Assembly (NCBI GenBank): GCA_964628385.1
Contig: CAZVOD010000047.1
Location: 1 to 34,137 of the forward strand
DNA length: 34,137 bases
Source: JANQPA01 sp964628385
GTDB lineage: Bacteria; Bacteroidota; Bacteroidia; Chitinophagales; Saprospiraceae
Direction: 5' to 3'
The position numbers and the translations under genes were made by a program. Positions 1 through 8,211 of the stretch are shown here, one piece after another. Below the pieces are notes generated by a model that was not told the origin of the DNA, did not search any database, and worked only from the letters and a program-made list of their open reading frames with translations. Numbering within the stretch: position 1 is the first letter of the stretch; the number at the start of each line of letters is the position of its first letter.

Positions 1-55
1 CTTGCTGCACAAGCCTTTGCCTTCAACTATAAACCCACATTCTCAAACAACTTCA
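1..55. repeat. Left copy of a terminal inverted repeat
   Basis: Bases 1-55 match the reverse complement of 34082-34136 at 54 of 55 positions; the single difference is C44, opposite A34093. Identity stops sharply after base 55. The repeat may continue beyond the window. A sequence present at both edges in inverted orientation suggests a multicopy element such as the end of an insertion sequence, at which an assembly contig could break. The element itself is not visible, so its identity is unknown. Confidence 0.85.
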
Positions 56-63
56 TAGAATAA
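1..63 (+). CDS. Possible 3' end of a truncated reading frame
   Basis: Frame 1 is open from the window edge to TAA at 61-63 and encodes 20 residues that include FAFNYKPTF. The right-end repeat encodes the same residues in its inward-pointing frame, with one substitution (S to L), and then diverges to a different stop. It could be the C-terminus of a transposase or other repeated gene. Open reading over 60 bases can also be chance, and no family is recognised. Confidence 0.25.
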   Translation, partial: LAAQAFAFNYKPTFSNNFIE

Positions 64-116
64 AAAACAATTCCAATTTTTTCCACAATAACTAACAACA
101 ATAAGGAGCTGTGATA

Positions 117-148
117 TTTGCCTAAGAAAGTTAGGGATATTAATTTTG
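117..148 (+). promoter_or_regulatory. Bacteroidota-type promoter upstream of thyA
   Basis: TTTG at 117-120, a 20-base gap, and TAATTTTG at 141-148 match the Bacteroidota -33/-7 consensus (TTTG, about 19-21 bases, TAnnTTTG). Transcription would start near 155 and leave a leader of about 100 bases. A perfect 12-base palindrome at 162-173 lies just after the inferred start and could be an operator, although it is made only of A and T. Confidence 0.6.
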
Positions 149-220
149 AAAGCTACATTTTATTATTAATAATTTAAAACTAAAAATACATTGGCAATTT
201 ATCTTTACAAGTTAATGTCA

Positions 221-228
221 TAATTTTG
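221..228 (+). promoter_or_regulatory. Second candidate -7 box close to thyA
   Basis: TAATTTTG fits TAnnTTTG and would give a leader of about 25 bases. No good TTTG or TTG lies at the proper distance upstream (TTTA at 198-201 is the nearest), so this is weaker than the box at 141-148. Confidence 0.35.
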
Positions 229-255
229 CCTTTGTAATCATTTTACAGACATACT

Positions 256-1050
256 ATGAAACAATATCTATCATTGTTAGAGGAGATTTTAAAGGAGGGA
301 TCAGAAAAGGGGGACCGGACGGGTACAGGTACCAAAAGCCTTTTTGGCCGGCAGTTACACTTCAATCTCGAAGAAGGCTTTCCATTGGTGACCACCAAAA
401 AAATGCATCTTAAATCTATCATTCACGAGTTATTGTGGTTTTTGAAAGGAGATACCAATGTTAAATATCTTCAGGAAAACGGCGTACGCATTTGGAATGA
501 ATGGGCTGATGAAAATGGAGACCTGGGCCCTATTTATGGAAAGCAGTGGGTTAGCTGGCCAGCAGGTGATGGAAGCACTATCAATCAAATTGAAAATGCT
601 GTACAACAAATAAAGCAAAATCCAAATTCCAGACGTATTTTGGTAAGTGCCTGGAATGTGGCCGAACTTGATCAGATGGCCCTGATGCCCTGTCATGTGT
701 TATTTCAATTTTATGTGGCCGATGGGAAATTATCCTGCCAATTGTATCAGCGGTCAGCTGACGTTTTTCTGGGGGTGCCCTTTAATATCGCATCTTATTC
801 CTTACTCACTATGATGATTGCCCAATGCTGCAACTTAAAGCCCGGAGAGTTTGTACATACTTTTGGGGATGTTCATTTGTACGATAATCATATTGAACAG
901 GCAAAACTACAATTGAGTCGAACCCCAAGAAGACTACCTACGTTATTAATTAATAAAGAAATAAATAGTATATTTAAGTTCAGGTACAAGGATTTCACCA
1001 TAGAAAATTATGATCCTCATCCGGCAATAAAAGCGAAAGTTGCCGTCTAA
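256..1050 (+). CDS. thyA: Thymidylate synthase ThyA
   Basis: It makes dTMP from dUMP using methylenetetrahydrofolate as donor of the one-carbon unit and reductant, in the cytoplasm. The protein is 264 residues, the same length as the E. coli enzyme, and key residues fall at the same numbers: R21 in DRTGTGT, E58, W80, the nucleophile C146 in MPCH, the double Arg at 126-127, and N177 in VPFN. The conserved FGDVHLY segment (203-209) and the YDPHP element near the C-terminus are present. The C-terminus is KVAV, close to the usual APVAI. The ATG at 256 aligns with family N-termini. No dihydrofolate reductase gene follows; the gene stands alone ahead of the respiratory block. Identification is secure. 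Confidence 0.97.
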   Translation: MKQYLSLLEEILKEGSEKGDRTGTGTKSLFGRQLHFNLEEGFPLVTTKKMHLKSIIHELLWFLKGDTNVKYLQENGVRIWNEWADENGDLGPIYGKQWVSWPAGDGSTINQIENAVQQIKQNPNSRRILVSAWNVAELDQMALMPCHVLFQFYVADGKLSCQLYQRSADVFLGVPFNIASYSLLTMMIAQCCNLKPGEFVHTFGDVHLYDNHIEQAKLQLSRTPRRLPTLLINKEINSIFKFRYKDFTIENYDPHPAIKAKVAV

Positions 1051-1079
1051 TAAGCCCACTCAACTCTAAATAGCACGGT

Positions 1080-1109
1080 CAAAAATTACCTTTTTTGTTA
1101 GGTTTTTTA
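1080..1109 (+). terminator. Weak terminator-like hairpin after thyA
   Basis: ACCT (1088-1091) pairs with AGGT (1100-1103). The outer A-run at 1081-1085 can pair with the T-run after 1103 across a small internal loop. The stem is AT-rich and short, but it lies 30-60 bases after the thyA stop and ends in a run of T. It is only a modest candidate. Confidence 0.3.
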
Positions 1110-1223
1110 CCCGATGCGCTGTTCCAACAATTATAAGCTAGAACCAACAAAAATCACTTGTTTTAAAATCATATTTTTTATGGTTGCGAGCGGTGATTTC
1201 GGTCACTTGCTTTCAGGATAATT

Positions 1224-1254
1224 GTCATTATTTGGATGGAATCTAAATAATGAC
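1224..1254. promoter_or_regulatory. 31-base palindrome upstream of the act operon
   Basis: Bases 1224-1237 pair with 1241-1254 around a GGA centre. There are 14 pairs, all Watson-Crick except one G-T (1234/1244). No T-run follows, so it does not look like an intrinsic terminator. It ends about 40 bases before the candidate -7 box of actA, so a dimeric regulator site is the simplest reading. The rest of the 302-base gap 1051-1352 holds only the weak hairpin at 1080-1109 and the candidate promoter at 1295; no gene is visible. Confidence 0.5.
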
Positions 1255-1294
1255 TTCTTTATAGAAATTTCTGTCAAAGCTTGAGACACTGACA

Positions 1295-1302
1295 TATATT
1301 TG
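1295..1302 (+). promoter_or_regulatory. Candidate -7 box of the act operon
   Basis: TATATTTG matches TAnnTTTG. The -33 region is poor: only a TTTCTG stretch at 1268-1273 lies near the expected position. Transcription from here would give a leader of about 45 bases before the actA ATG at 1353. A weak -33 would fit a promoter that needs an activator, possibly at the palindrome 1224-1254. Confidence 0.45.
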
Positions 1303-1352
1303 TCTTCAAAGGAAAATTTACGGATTCAAGATCCAGATAAACTATACACAAC

Positions 1353-2774
1353 ATGACTTATAAATTTTGGTTGACGAGAATTTGTGCTATTATATCTGTT
1401 ATCCTACTTATTGTGGGAAACAATATTGCGCAGGCTCCTGAATACGACACTCCAAATTTGGATGAGGGAAAAACGCTGTTTCGAAATCAGTGTGCGACTT
1501 GCCACGCCAAAGATATGAAGACGGACGCCACAGGGCCGGCTCTGGGTGGTGTAGAAGAAAGATGGGCAGAATATCCGGAAGAAGATTTATTCGCGTGGAT
1601 TAGAAATTCACAGGCTATGATTGCTGATGGTCATCCAAAAGCTGTTGAGCTTTGGAACCAATGGCAACCAACCATTATGAACAACTTCTTAAATTTGACT
1701 GATCAGGAAATTGCCAACCTTCTTGGATACATTCAGGGGGTATATGATGGCACTTATGGTCCTAAGCCTGTAGCTGCTACTGCCACTGAAGAGGTTGCTG
1801 AAGAGGAAGCTGATAACACGCTATTATTTGTAGTGTTAGCAGCAATACTGGGTATTTTGGCTGTGATTTTGGCGCGTATTGTTTCTAACCTGAACTATAT
1901 GGTTCAGGTGAAGGAAGGAGCTAGTCCTGGCCGCCGCAAAACGTTGGTTGAAATACTAACCAGTAAAGGAGTAATTGCTTTTGTTATTTTTGCATTGGTA
2001 GTACTTGGTGGTTACACTACAGTAAATAATGCTATGCAAATGGGTAAACAACAAGGCTATCAGCCAGATCAACCTATCAAATTTTCACACGCTACACACT
2101 CTGGATTAAATAAGATTGATTGCCAGTACTGTCACAGTGGTGCGAGAAGGAGCAAGCACTCCGTTATTCCGCCAACCAGTACCTGTATGAACTGCCACTC
2201 CGCTATCAAAGTGGGTAGTAAGTATGGTACGGCTGAGCTGACTAAAATCTATGTATCGGCAGGATATGATCCAAGTTCAGATCAATACGTTAAGGATTAT
2301 GAGAATCTTCCACAAGATGAGGTTGCAAAAATATTTAAAAAGTGGATTGCTGATACTTATGTTAAAGAAGGTAATACAGAAGGTGTAGAAGAGCATGTAG
2401 AAGATCAGTGGGAAGAAATTGTTGCATCTTTGACTAATAAAAATAAAAAGAAACTCCAAGGGCCGATCGAATGGGTGAGAATCCATAATACGCCTGATCA
2501 TGCTTACTTTAACCACGCTCAGCACGTTTCGGTGGGTAAGATAGAATGTCAGACTTGTCACGGTCCTATCCAGGAAATGGAAAAGGTACAGCAGTATGCT
2601 CCACTAGGAATGGGCTGGTGTATCAACTGTCACAGACAGACTGAAGTACAGTTTGAAGGGAATGAATATTACAAAGCTTACGCCAAGTACCACGAGGAGA
2701 TTGCTAATGGCGAGCGTAAGAAAGTAACCGTAGAAGACATCGGTGGTTTGGAATGTCAGAAATGCCACTATTAA
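1353..2774 (+). CDS. actA: Alternative complex III multiheme cytochrome c subunit ActA
   Basis: This is the multiheme c-type cytochrome of alternative complex III, which carries electrons from the Fe-S subunit towards the oxidase on the periplasmic side. The 473 residues show an N-terminal signal or anchor (about 8-27), then a class I cytochrome c domain with CATCH at 47-51 and a likely Met ligand near 109. Two membrane segments follow (about 157-177 and 206-222), then five heme sites: CQYCH 257, CMNCH 278, CQTCH 399, CINCH 423 and CQKCH 468. The last motif lies at the extreme C-terminus. The classical subunit is called pentaheme, so the N-terminal heme is additional. Similar N-terminal cytochrome domains are, from memory, common in Bacteroidota ActA. 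It is the first gene of the actABCDEF cluster, 101 bases before actB. Confidence 0.94.
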   Translation: MTYKFWLTRICAIISVILLIVGNNIAQAPEYDTPNLDEGKTLFRNQCATCHAKDMKTDATGPALGGVEERWAEYPEEDLFAWIRNSQAMIADGHPKAVELWNQWQPTIMNNFLNLTDQEIANLLGYIQGVYDGTYGPKPVAATATEEVAEEEADNTLLFVVLAAILGILAVILARIVSNLNYMVQVKEGASPGRRKTLVEILTSKGVIAFVIFALVVLGGYTTVNNAMQMGKQQGYQPDQPIKFSHATHSGLNKIDCQYCHSGARRSKHSVIPPTSTCMNCHSAIKVGSKYGTAELTKIYVSAGYDPSSDQYVKDYENLPQDEVAKIFKKWIADTYVKEGNTEGVEEHVEDQWEEIVASLTNKNKKKLQGPIEWVRIHNTPDHAYFNHAQHVSVGKIECQTCHGPIQEMEKVQQYAPLGMGWCINCHRQTEVQFEGNEYYKAYAKYHEEIANGERKKVTVEDIGGLECQKCHY

Positions 2775-2822
2775 TTGGAAAAGTAAATTACCTGTACAGC
2801 AGGTTCTGTTAAATGGATAAGA

Positions 2823-2846
2823 GAGGTTCGAATAATTGCGAACCTC
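2823..2846 (+). promoter_or_regulatory. Intercistronic hairpin between actA and actB
   Basis: GAGGTTCG (2823-2830) and CGAACCTC (2839-2846) form a perfect 8-base-pair stem with an 8-base loop. There is no T-run after it, so it is more likely an mRNA stability or processing element than a full terminator. It lies 30 bases before the actB start. Confidence 0.4.
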
Positions 2847-2875
2847 CGCAAACAAACAAGAGCACTCTATAAACA

Positions 2876-5800
2876 ATGAATAAACAAAAGAACAAAGATA
2901 AAGTCTGGTTAGGGGTAGAACAGTTAACGAACCATCCCGAATATAAGAAAACGACAAATGATGAGTTCTATGAGCTACCTGTCGTAGACCAGATGTCAGA
3001 AGATCAATCTCTGGGATATACTTCCAGCCGTCGTGATTTCCTTAAGTATTTAGGTTTTGGATTAGGTGCCGCAACAATTGCTGCTGGTTGTGAAATTCCG
3101 GTCAAGCGCGCTATTCCTTACGTAGTTAAGCCAGATAAAATTGTTCCTGGCGTAGCTTCATACTTCGCTTCAACTTTTGTGCAGGGTGGCGACTATTGCC
3201 CGCTACTGGTGAAGACTCGTGAGGGACGTCCGATTAAAGTGGAAGGGAATCCCATGTCACCGCTTACTAAAGGTGGTACATCGGCTCGTGCACAGGCAAG
3301 TGTTTTAAGCTTGTATGATACCAGCCGTATTCCTGGCCCATTCAGAATAGTAGATGGAAAAATTAATATGCCCAAGAAAGGGCAGGGACCAACTTGGCAA
3401 GAGATTGATAAGGAAATAATGGGAAAGCTTTCCCCCAACTCTACTATCAGAATAGTTAGCAACACTGTACTTAGTCCGACAACTAAAAAGGCAGTTGCTG
3501 ACTTTACAGCCAAGTTTCCAAACACAAGTCATATAACTTATGACCCGACATCTTCTTCAGCTTTATTACAAGCTAATAAGGAGTCATTTGGCGAGCAAGT
3601 TATTCCTGATTATCACTTCGATAAGGCAGATGTCATTGTAGCTTTTGATGCAGATTTCCTAGGTACCTGGGTTTCTCCCATTGAGTATGCTACGAAATAT
3701 GCCCAAAACAGAAAAGTGGACCTTGATAAGCCAAAAATGTCTTACCACGTTCAGGTGGAAAATAATATGAGCCTGACAGGTTCAAACGCCGATAATAGAA
3801 TTTTGGTAAAACCTTCTGAGCAAGGCGCTGCAATCGTAGCACTTTACAATGAAGTAGCTGCCCTAACAGGGAATGCTAAAGTTAGCGGGCCAAATCTTGA
3901 CAGTGAAAAAGTATTAAAATTCAAAAAGCTGGCAAAACGTTTGGTAGAAAATAGATCAAAGTCACTAGTAATTGCAGGTTCCAATAACGTTGGAGAGCAA
4001 GTATTGGTTAATGGTATCAATACAATGTTGGACAACTACAACAACACTATTGATTTTGCCCATGCATCTCTGCAGCGCCAAGGAATTGATCAGGATATGG
4101 TTCAGTTGATAAAAGAGATAAAAGCGGAGCAGGTTGATGCCATTATTCTAATGGACGGAGCTAATCCTGCCTGGGATTTACCAGACTCAGGTGACTTCCG
4201 TGAAGGATTGAAAAAAGTATCTACCAAAATTTCTCTTTCTAGTATACCGAATGAAACTACTTTGCTTTGTGATTATGTCACACCAACTCACCATTATCTG
4301 GAAAGCTGGAGTGATGCAGAAGCTAAGCGTGGTCACTACACTCTAATTCAGCCTACGATTTATCCACTTTTCAGGACTCGCCAGACGGAAGAGTCGTTAC
4401 TAACATGGGCCCAGAGTGAAAAGCTTAATAAAGATTTTGATCAACCTGTTCTTGATTATTTGAAAGCACATTGGGAAGAAAAGATATTTCCAACCCAAGA
4501 TAAATTTGCCACTTTCCAGAATTTCTGGGATAGTTGCCTGCACGATGGTGTTTACAATATGGAGGCTGAGCAAGTTGCTGTAACCTTTGTGGGAGACGTC
4601 AATGCAGCAGCATCAAAAGTTACAAAACCTTCCAATGCAGAGCTGGAAATTTCATTTTTCGAAACTGTAAACATGGGAGCAGGTCAATATGCTAACAACC
4701 CGTGGTTACAGGAAATGCCTGACCCTATAACTCGTTGTACCTGGGGTAATTATCTGGCTATTCCGGTTAAGTGGGATGGCAACAGAAGCTTTGAAGGATA
4801 CAAAAGCCTGAATGGCCGTGAGATTTACGGTGAAGCTGATATTGTTACTCTGGAAGTAAATGGTAATGAAATGGATGTAACCGTAGTTCGTCAGTTTGGA
4901 CAAATGAACGGTACGCTTGGTCTTGCACTTGGATACGGACGAGAAACTTCAGGTCAGATGGGTAAAGCACTAGGCGAGAAAGTCGGTGTAAATGTTTATC
5001 CAACCATGGAAAGAGACAGTGATGGCAACGTTCAGTATTACAGTACTAAAGGTGTTGCTGTTTCAGATGTGAAAGAAGTTGAAAAGTTGTTTGCCTGTGT
5101 TCAGTATCATCACTCAATGGGCTTAAAAGGTATGGATGAAGAGAGTGGTAAGGAAATCAACCTGGATGAAAAAGCCATCATGACTCTTGGTAAAGGTTAT
5201 CAGGGAGGTATTACTGATCGTTCTATCATCTATCAGGGTAACATAAAAGAAGTAGAAGATCTCAAGCATCATATTGAAGAGAAAAGAGCGGAAGCTAAAA
5301 AGCTGAACGATGCTACTCTTTACCCTTATGAAACTTATAAGGAGGATGTATACAGTCAGGGTCACCACTGGGCTATGCACGTTGATCTGAACGCTTGTAT
5401 TGGTTGTGGAGCCTGTCAGGTAGCCTGTATCGCTGAGAATAATGTAGCGGTAGTAGGAAAAACTGAAGTTGCTCGTCACCACGAGATGACTTGGCTGCGA
5501 ATAGATAGATACTTCTACGGGGATTATGAAAACCCAAATGTTGTTTATCAGCCGCTGATGTGTCAGCATTGTGACAATGCACCATGTGAGAATGTATGTC
5601 CGGTAGCCGCAACCAACCACAGTAGTGAAGGTCTTAATCAGATGACCTACAACAGATGTATCGGTACGCGCTACTGCGCCAACAACTGTCCGTTTAAAGT
5701 ACGTCGTTTCAACTGGTTGGACTATACAACTGCCGACTTGTTTGCTGCCAATGAATACGCTGTAAATGGTGAGGAAGTACCATTCGGTGCAGATAATCTT

Positions 5801-6127
5801 ACTCGTATGGTACTCAACCCAGATGTGACCGTGCGCTCTCGTGGGGTTATTGAGAAGTGTAGCTTCTGTGTACAGCGTATACAAGAGGGCAAACTAACAG
5901 CTAAAAGAGAGGAAAGAAGGCTTCAGGATAATGATGTAAAGACAGCTTGTCAAACTGCGTGCCCTACCGGAGCTATCGTTTTTGGTGACAGAAACAACAA
6001 GAAAGGAATGTTGGCCGAACGCATGGATAATGACCTGAACTATTTGTTGTTGGAAGAAATCAACGTACAGAGTTCTGTTTACTATAGTGCTAAGGTGAAT
6101 AACAGAGATGAAGAACTAGATGCATAA
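2876..6127 (+). CDS. actB: Alternative complex III iron-sulfur subunit ActB
   Basis: This is the peripheral periplasmic subunit that receives electrons from quinol oxidation and passes them to the hemes. Of its 1083 residues, the first ~50 form the extension typical of TAT-translocated molybdopterin-type proteins, followed by the twin-arginine motif SSRRDFLK (50-57) and a short hydrophobic stretch ending in AAGC (69-72). Residues ~80-780 form a molybdopterin oxidoreductase-like domain that in this family binds no molybdenum cofactor. The C-terminal ferredoxin-like domain has Cys at 841/844/847/851, 896/899/904/908, 928/934/938 and 995/998/1025/1029. The third set has Thr where the second Cys would be (CIGTRYC). 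That gives 15 cysteines, matching three [4Fe-4S] and one [3Fe-4S] cluster, as known for ActB. The gene lies between actA and actC on the same strand. Confidence 0.95.
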   Translation: MNKQKNKDKVWLGVEQLTNHPEYKKTTNDEFYELPVVDQMSEDQSLGYTSSRRDFLKYLGFGLGAATIAAGCEIPVKRAIPYVVKPDKIVPGVASYFASTFVQGGDYCPLLVKTREGRPIKVEGNPMSPLTKGGTSARAQASVLSLYDTSRIPGPFRIVDGKINMPKKGQGPTWQEIDKEIMGKLSPNSTIRIVSNTVLSPTTKKAVADFTAKFPNTSHITYDPTSSSALLQANKESFGEQVIPDYHFDKADVIVAFDADFLGTWVSPIEYATKYAQNRKVDLDKPKMSYHVQVENNMSLTGSNADNRILVKPSEQGAAIVALYNEVAALTGNAKVSGPNLDSEKVLKFKKLAKRLVENRSKSLVIAGSNNVGEQVLVNGINTMLDNYNNTIDFAHASLQRQGIDQDMVQLIKEIKAEQVDAIILMDGANPAWDLPDSGDFREGLKKVSTKISLSSIPNETTLLCDYVTPTHHYLESWSDAEAKRGHYTLIQPTIYPLFRTRQTEESLLTWAQSEKLNKDFDQPVLDYLKAHWEEKIFPTQDKFATFQNFWDSCLHDGVYNMEAEQVAVTFVGDVNAAASKVTKPSNAELEISFFETVNMGAGQYANNPWLQEMPDPITRCTWGNYLAIPVKWDGNRSFEGYKSLNGREIYGEADIVTLEVNGNEMDVTVVRQFGQMNGTLGLALGYGRETSGQMGKALGEKVGVNVYPTMERDSDGNVQYYSTKGVAVSDVKEVEKLFACVQYHHSMGLKGMDEESGKEINLDEKAIMTLGKGYQGGITDRSIIYQGNIKEVEDLKHHIEEKRAEAKKLNDATLYPYETYKEDVYSQGHHWAMHVDLNACIGCGACQVACIAENNVAVVGKTEVARHHEMTWLRIDRYFYGDYENPNVVYQPLMCQHCDNAPCENVCPVAATNHSSEGLNQMTYNRCIGTRYCANNCPFKVRRFNWLDYTTADLFAANEYAVNGEEVPFGADNLTRMVLNPDVTVRSRGVIEKCSFCVQRIQEGKLTAKREERRLQDNDVKTACQTACPTGAIVFGDRNNKKGMLAERMDNDLNYLLLEEINVQSSVYYSAKVNNRDEELDA

Positions 6128-6201
6128 GCATAATTGATAAATAAAAGTAATCGAAAAATATTAAGCTGGTTATCAACTGACCAGAACAAATAAAAATCAT
6201 T

Positions 6202-7620
6202 ATGAGTAGCGCAGTAATTTCAGGAATTCGCGACCCCTTAATTGAAGGGAATAAGTCATATCACCAAATGACGGAGGATATCTGTTCTCCTACAGAACGT
6301 GCACCCGGAGCAGCATGGGTTATCGCCTTTATTGCCGCGGTTTCGGGTCTTGCCTTATTTGTTTTCTGTGTAGCCTGGACCGTTTGGATAGGTATTGGTT
6401 CATGGAACCTGAACCGTACTATTGGTTGGGGATGGGATATTACCAACTTTGTATGGTGGGTAGGTATTGGTCACGCCGGTACACTGATTTCGGCCATTTT
6501 ATTACTCTTCCGCCAGAAGTGGCGTACTGGGGTAAATAGAGCGGCCGAGGCGATGACTATTTTCGCCGTCATTTGTGCCGGTCAGTTTCCATTAATACAC
6601 ATGGGACGTATCTGGCTAGCCTTTTTTATTTTCCCTTATCCAAACGTACGTGGACCATTGTGGGTTAACTTTAACTCTCCATTACTTTGGGACGTTTTTG
6701 CGATTTCCACCTATTTCATTGTATCTCTTTTATTCTGGTATACGGGATTGGTACCTGACTTCGCTACTGTTAGGGACCGCGCCAAAGGGTTGCGTCGCAA
6801 GTTGTACAATTTCCTGGCTTTTGGATGGACAGGTTCTGCCAAGCACTGGCAACGTTGGGAAACCTTATCTAAAATATTAGCAGGTTTGGCGACGCCATTG
6901 GTACTTTCTGTACATACGATCGTATCATTTGACTTTGCCACATCAGTGATACCAGGATGGCACACCACTATTTTCCCTCCTTATTTCGTAGCAGGAGCGA
7001 TCTTCTCGGGTTTTGCCATGGTACAAACACTAATGATCATCACCAGAAAAGTATTGAACCTCCAACAGTATATCACTCTCGAGCACATTGAGAGTATGAA
7101 TAAGGTTATCTTACTTACTGGTACGATAGTAGGGGTAGCTTATTTGACAGAGTTGTTTGTCGCATGGTATTCAGGTTATGTCTACGAGCAGTTTGCTTTC
7201 TATAACCGGGTACTGGGGCCATACTGGTGGGCGTATGTGGGTATGATGTCATGTAATGTACTGGCACCACAGTTCTTCTGGTCCAAAAAATTAAGAAGAA
7301 ATATTCAGTTTACCTTCTTTATGTCGATTTTCGTAAATATAGGTATGTGGTTTGAGCGTTTTGTAATCATCGCCACCACTTTGGCACGTGATTATATTCC
7401 TTCAAGCTGGAGTTATTATACTCCTTCCTGGGTAGAAATCGGTTTGTTTATCGGTACGCTGGGATTATTCTCTACACTATATCTAATCTTTACCAGAGTG
7501 GCGCCGGTAGTGGCACTTGCCGAGGTGAAGAGTATCCTGAAATCTTCAGGAGATCAATACATTGGACCTAACGCAGACGCACATCACAAAAAAGAGGAGA
7601 AAGCAGCAGAGGCGCAGTAA
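6202..7620 (+). CDS. actC: Alternative complex III quinol-binding membrane subunit ActC (NrfD/PsrC-like)
   Basis: ActC is the NrfD/PsrC-like membrane subunit that anchors ActB and is thought to hold the menaquinol oxidation site near the periplasmic face. The 472-residue protein is very hydrophobic, with about ten membrane helices. An N-terminal DPLIEG segment (11-16) is followed by a first helix at about 36-62. GIGHAG (88-93, His91) and the LLWDVFAIST stretch (161-170, Asp164) carry the kind of His and Asp residues proposed in this family for quinol binding and proton transfer. The charged C-terminal tail (about 440-472) includes a small HH pair. The start ATG lies 74 bases after actB; a small CTGGT/ACCAG hairpin (6166-6184) sits in the gap. 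Confidence 0.95.
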   Translation: MSSAVISGIRDPLIEGNKSYHQMTEDICSPTERAPGAAWVIAFIAAVSGLALFVFCVAWTVWIGIGSWNLNRTIGWGWDITNFVWWVGIGHAGTLISAILLLFRQKWRTGVNRAAEAMTIFAVICAGQFPLIHMGRIWLAFFIFPYPNVRGPLWVNFNSPLLWDVFAISTYFIVSLLFWYTGLVPDFATVRDRAKGLRRKLYNFLAFGWTGSAKHWQRWETLSKILAGLATPLVLSVHTIVSFDFATSVIPGWHTTIFPPYFVAGAIFSGFAMVQTLMIITRKVLNLQQYITLEHIESMNKVILLTGTIVGVAYLTELFVAWYSGYVYEQFAFYNRVLGPYWWAYVGMMSCNVLAPQFFWSKKLRRNIQFTFFMSIFVNIGMWFERFVIIATTLARDYIPSSWSYYTPSWVEIGLFIGTLGLFSTLYLIFTRVAPVVALAEVKSILKSSGDQYIGPNADAHHKKEEKAAEAQ

Positions 7621-7655
7621 CCAACTTTAAACAAAACACTCTTTAATTTAACAAA

Positions 7656-8186
7656 ATGAAAAAACTAAATAAAGAAGTCTTTTTTGGCTTGTACGACGAT
7701 GAGGAGGATTTACTCAAGGCAGTAAAGGAAGCCAAGTCAGAACACTTGGATATAATGGATGTGTATACACCGTTTCCTGTTCACGGCTTGGATCCAATTT
7801 TGGGATTGTCGCATAGTCGCCTTCCCGTTGCGGGTTTTGTTTACGGGGCGATTGGAGCCACTTTGGGCTTTTTGTTTATGACATGGGTGTTTACTCAAGA
7901 TTGGCCAATCATCTTTGGTGGTAAGCCCTATTTTTCTGCTCCGGCATTTATACCTATTACATTTGAGTTGACTGTACTTTTCTCAGCAGTAGGTATGGTT
8001 ATTTCTTTCTTTATCGTATGTGGTATGGGGCCTGGAGTTACCAATCCTACACTGGATGATAGAATAACAGATGATAAATTTTGTATTGCTTTTGACGCTA
8101 CTTCATCAAATGATGATGATCTCAACAGCTACCGTAACTTCTTTACGCGTACTGGGGCTTCAGAAGTAAACACAAAAAATATTTAA
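7656..8186 (+). CDS. actD: Alternative complex III membrane subunit ActD (DUF3341)
   Basis: This is a small structural subunit of alternative complex III, 176 residues, with the usual DUF3341 layout. A cytoplasmic N-terminal part has a FGLYDDEEDLLKA segment and the family signature DVYTPFPVHGLD (about 35-46). Two membrane helices follow at about 57-79 and 98-123, separated by a short periplasmic loop, and the C-terminal tail is acidic. The family has no known cofactor. It lies between actC (35-base gap) and actE (25-base gap), consistent with one transcript. Confidence 0.93.
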   Translation: MKKLNKEVFFGLYDDEEDLLKAVKEAKSEHLDIMDVYTPFPVHGLDPILGLSHSRLPVAGFVYGAIGATLGFLFMTWVFTQDWPIIFGGKPYFSAPAFIPITFELTVLFSAVGMVISFFIVCGMGPGVTNPTLDDRITDDKFCIAFDATSSNDDDLNSYRNFFTRTGASEVNTKNI

Positions 8187-8211
8187 CAATACAACAACAA
8201 GCATTGAAGTG

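Noticed and set aside
1353..2774. Six-heme ActA as a novel finding
   Set aside because: The N-terminal monoheme domain is, to my knowledge, common in Bacteroidota ActA proteins, so it is noted in the annotation only.
5123..5884. 253-codon open frame on the minus strand inside actB
   Set aside because: It lies wholly opposite the conserved Fe-S region of actB, has no family features, and its composition is that expected of an antisense shadow of a strongly conserved gene.
6166..6184. Short hairpin between actB and actC
   Set aside because: Only five base pairs with a 9-base loop; such structures are expected by chance.
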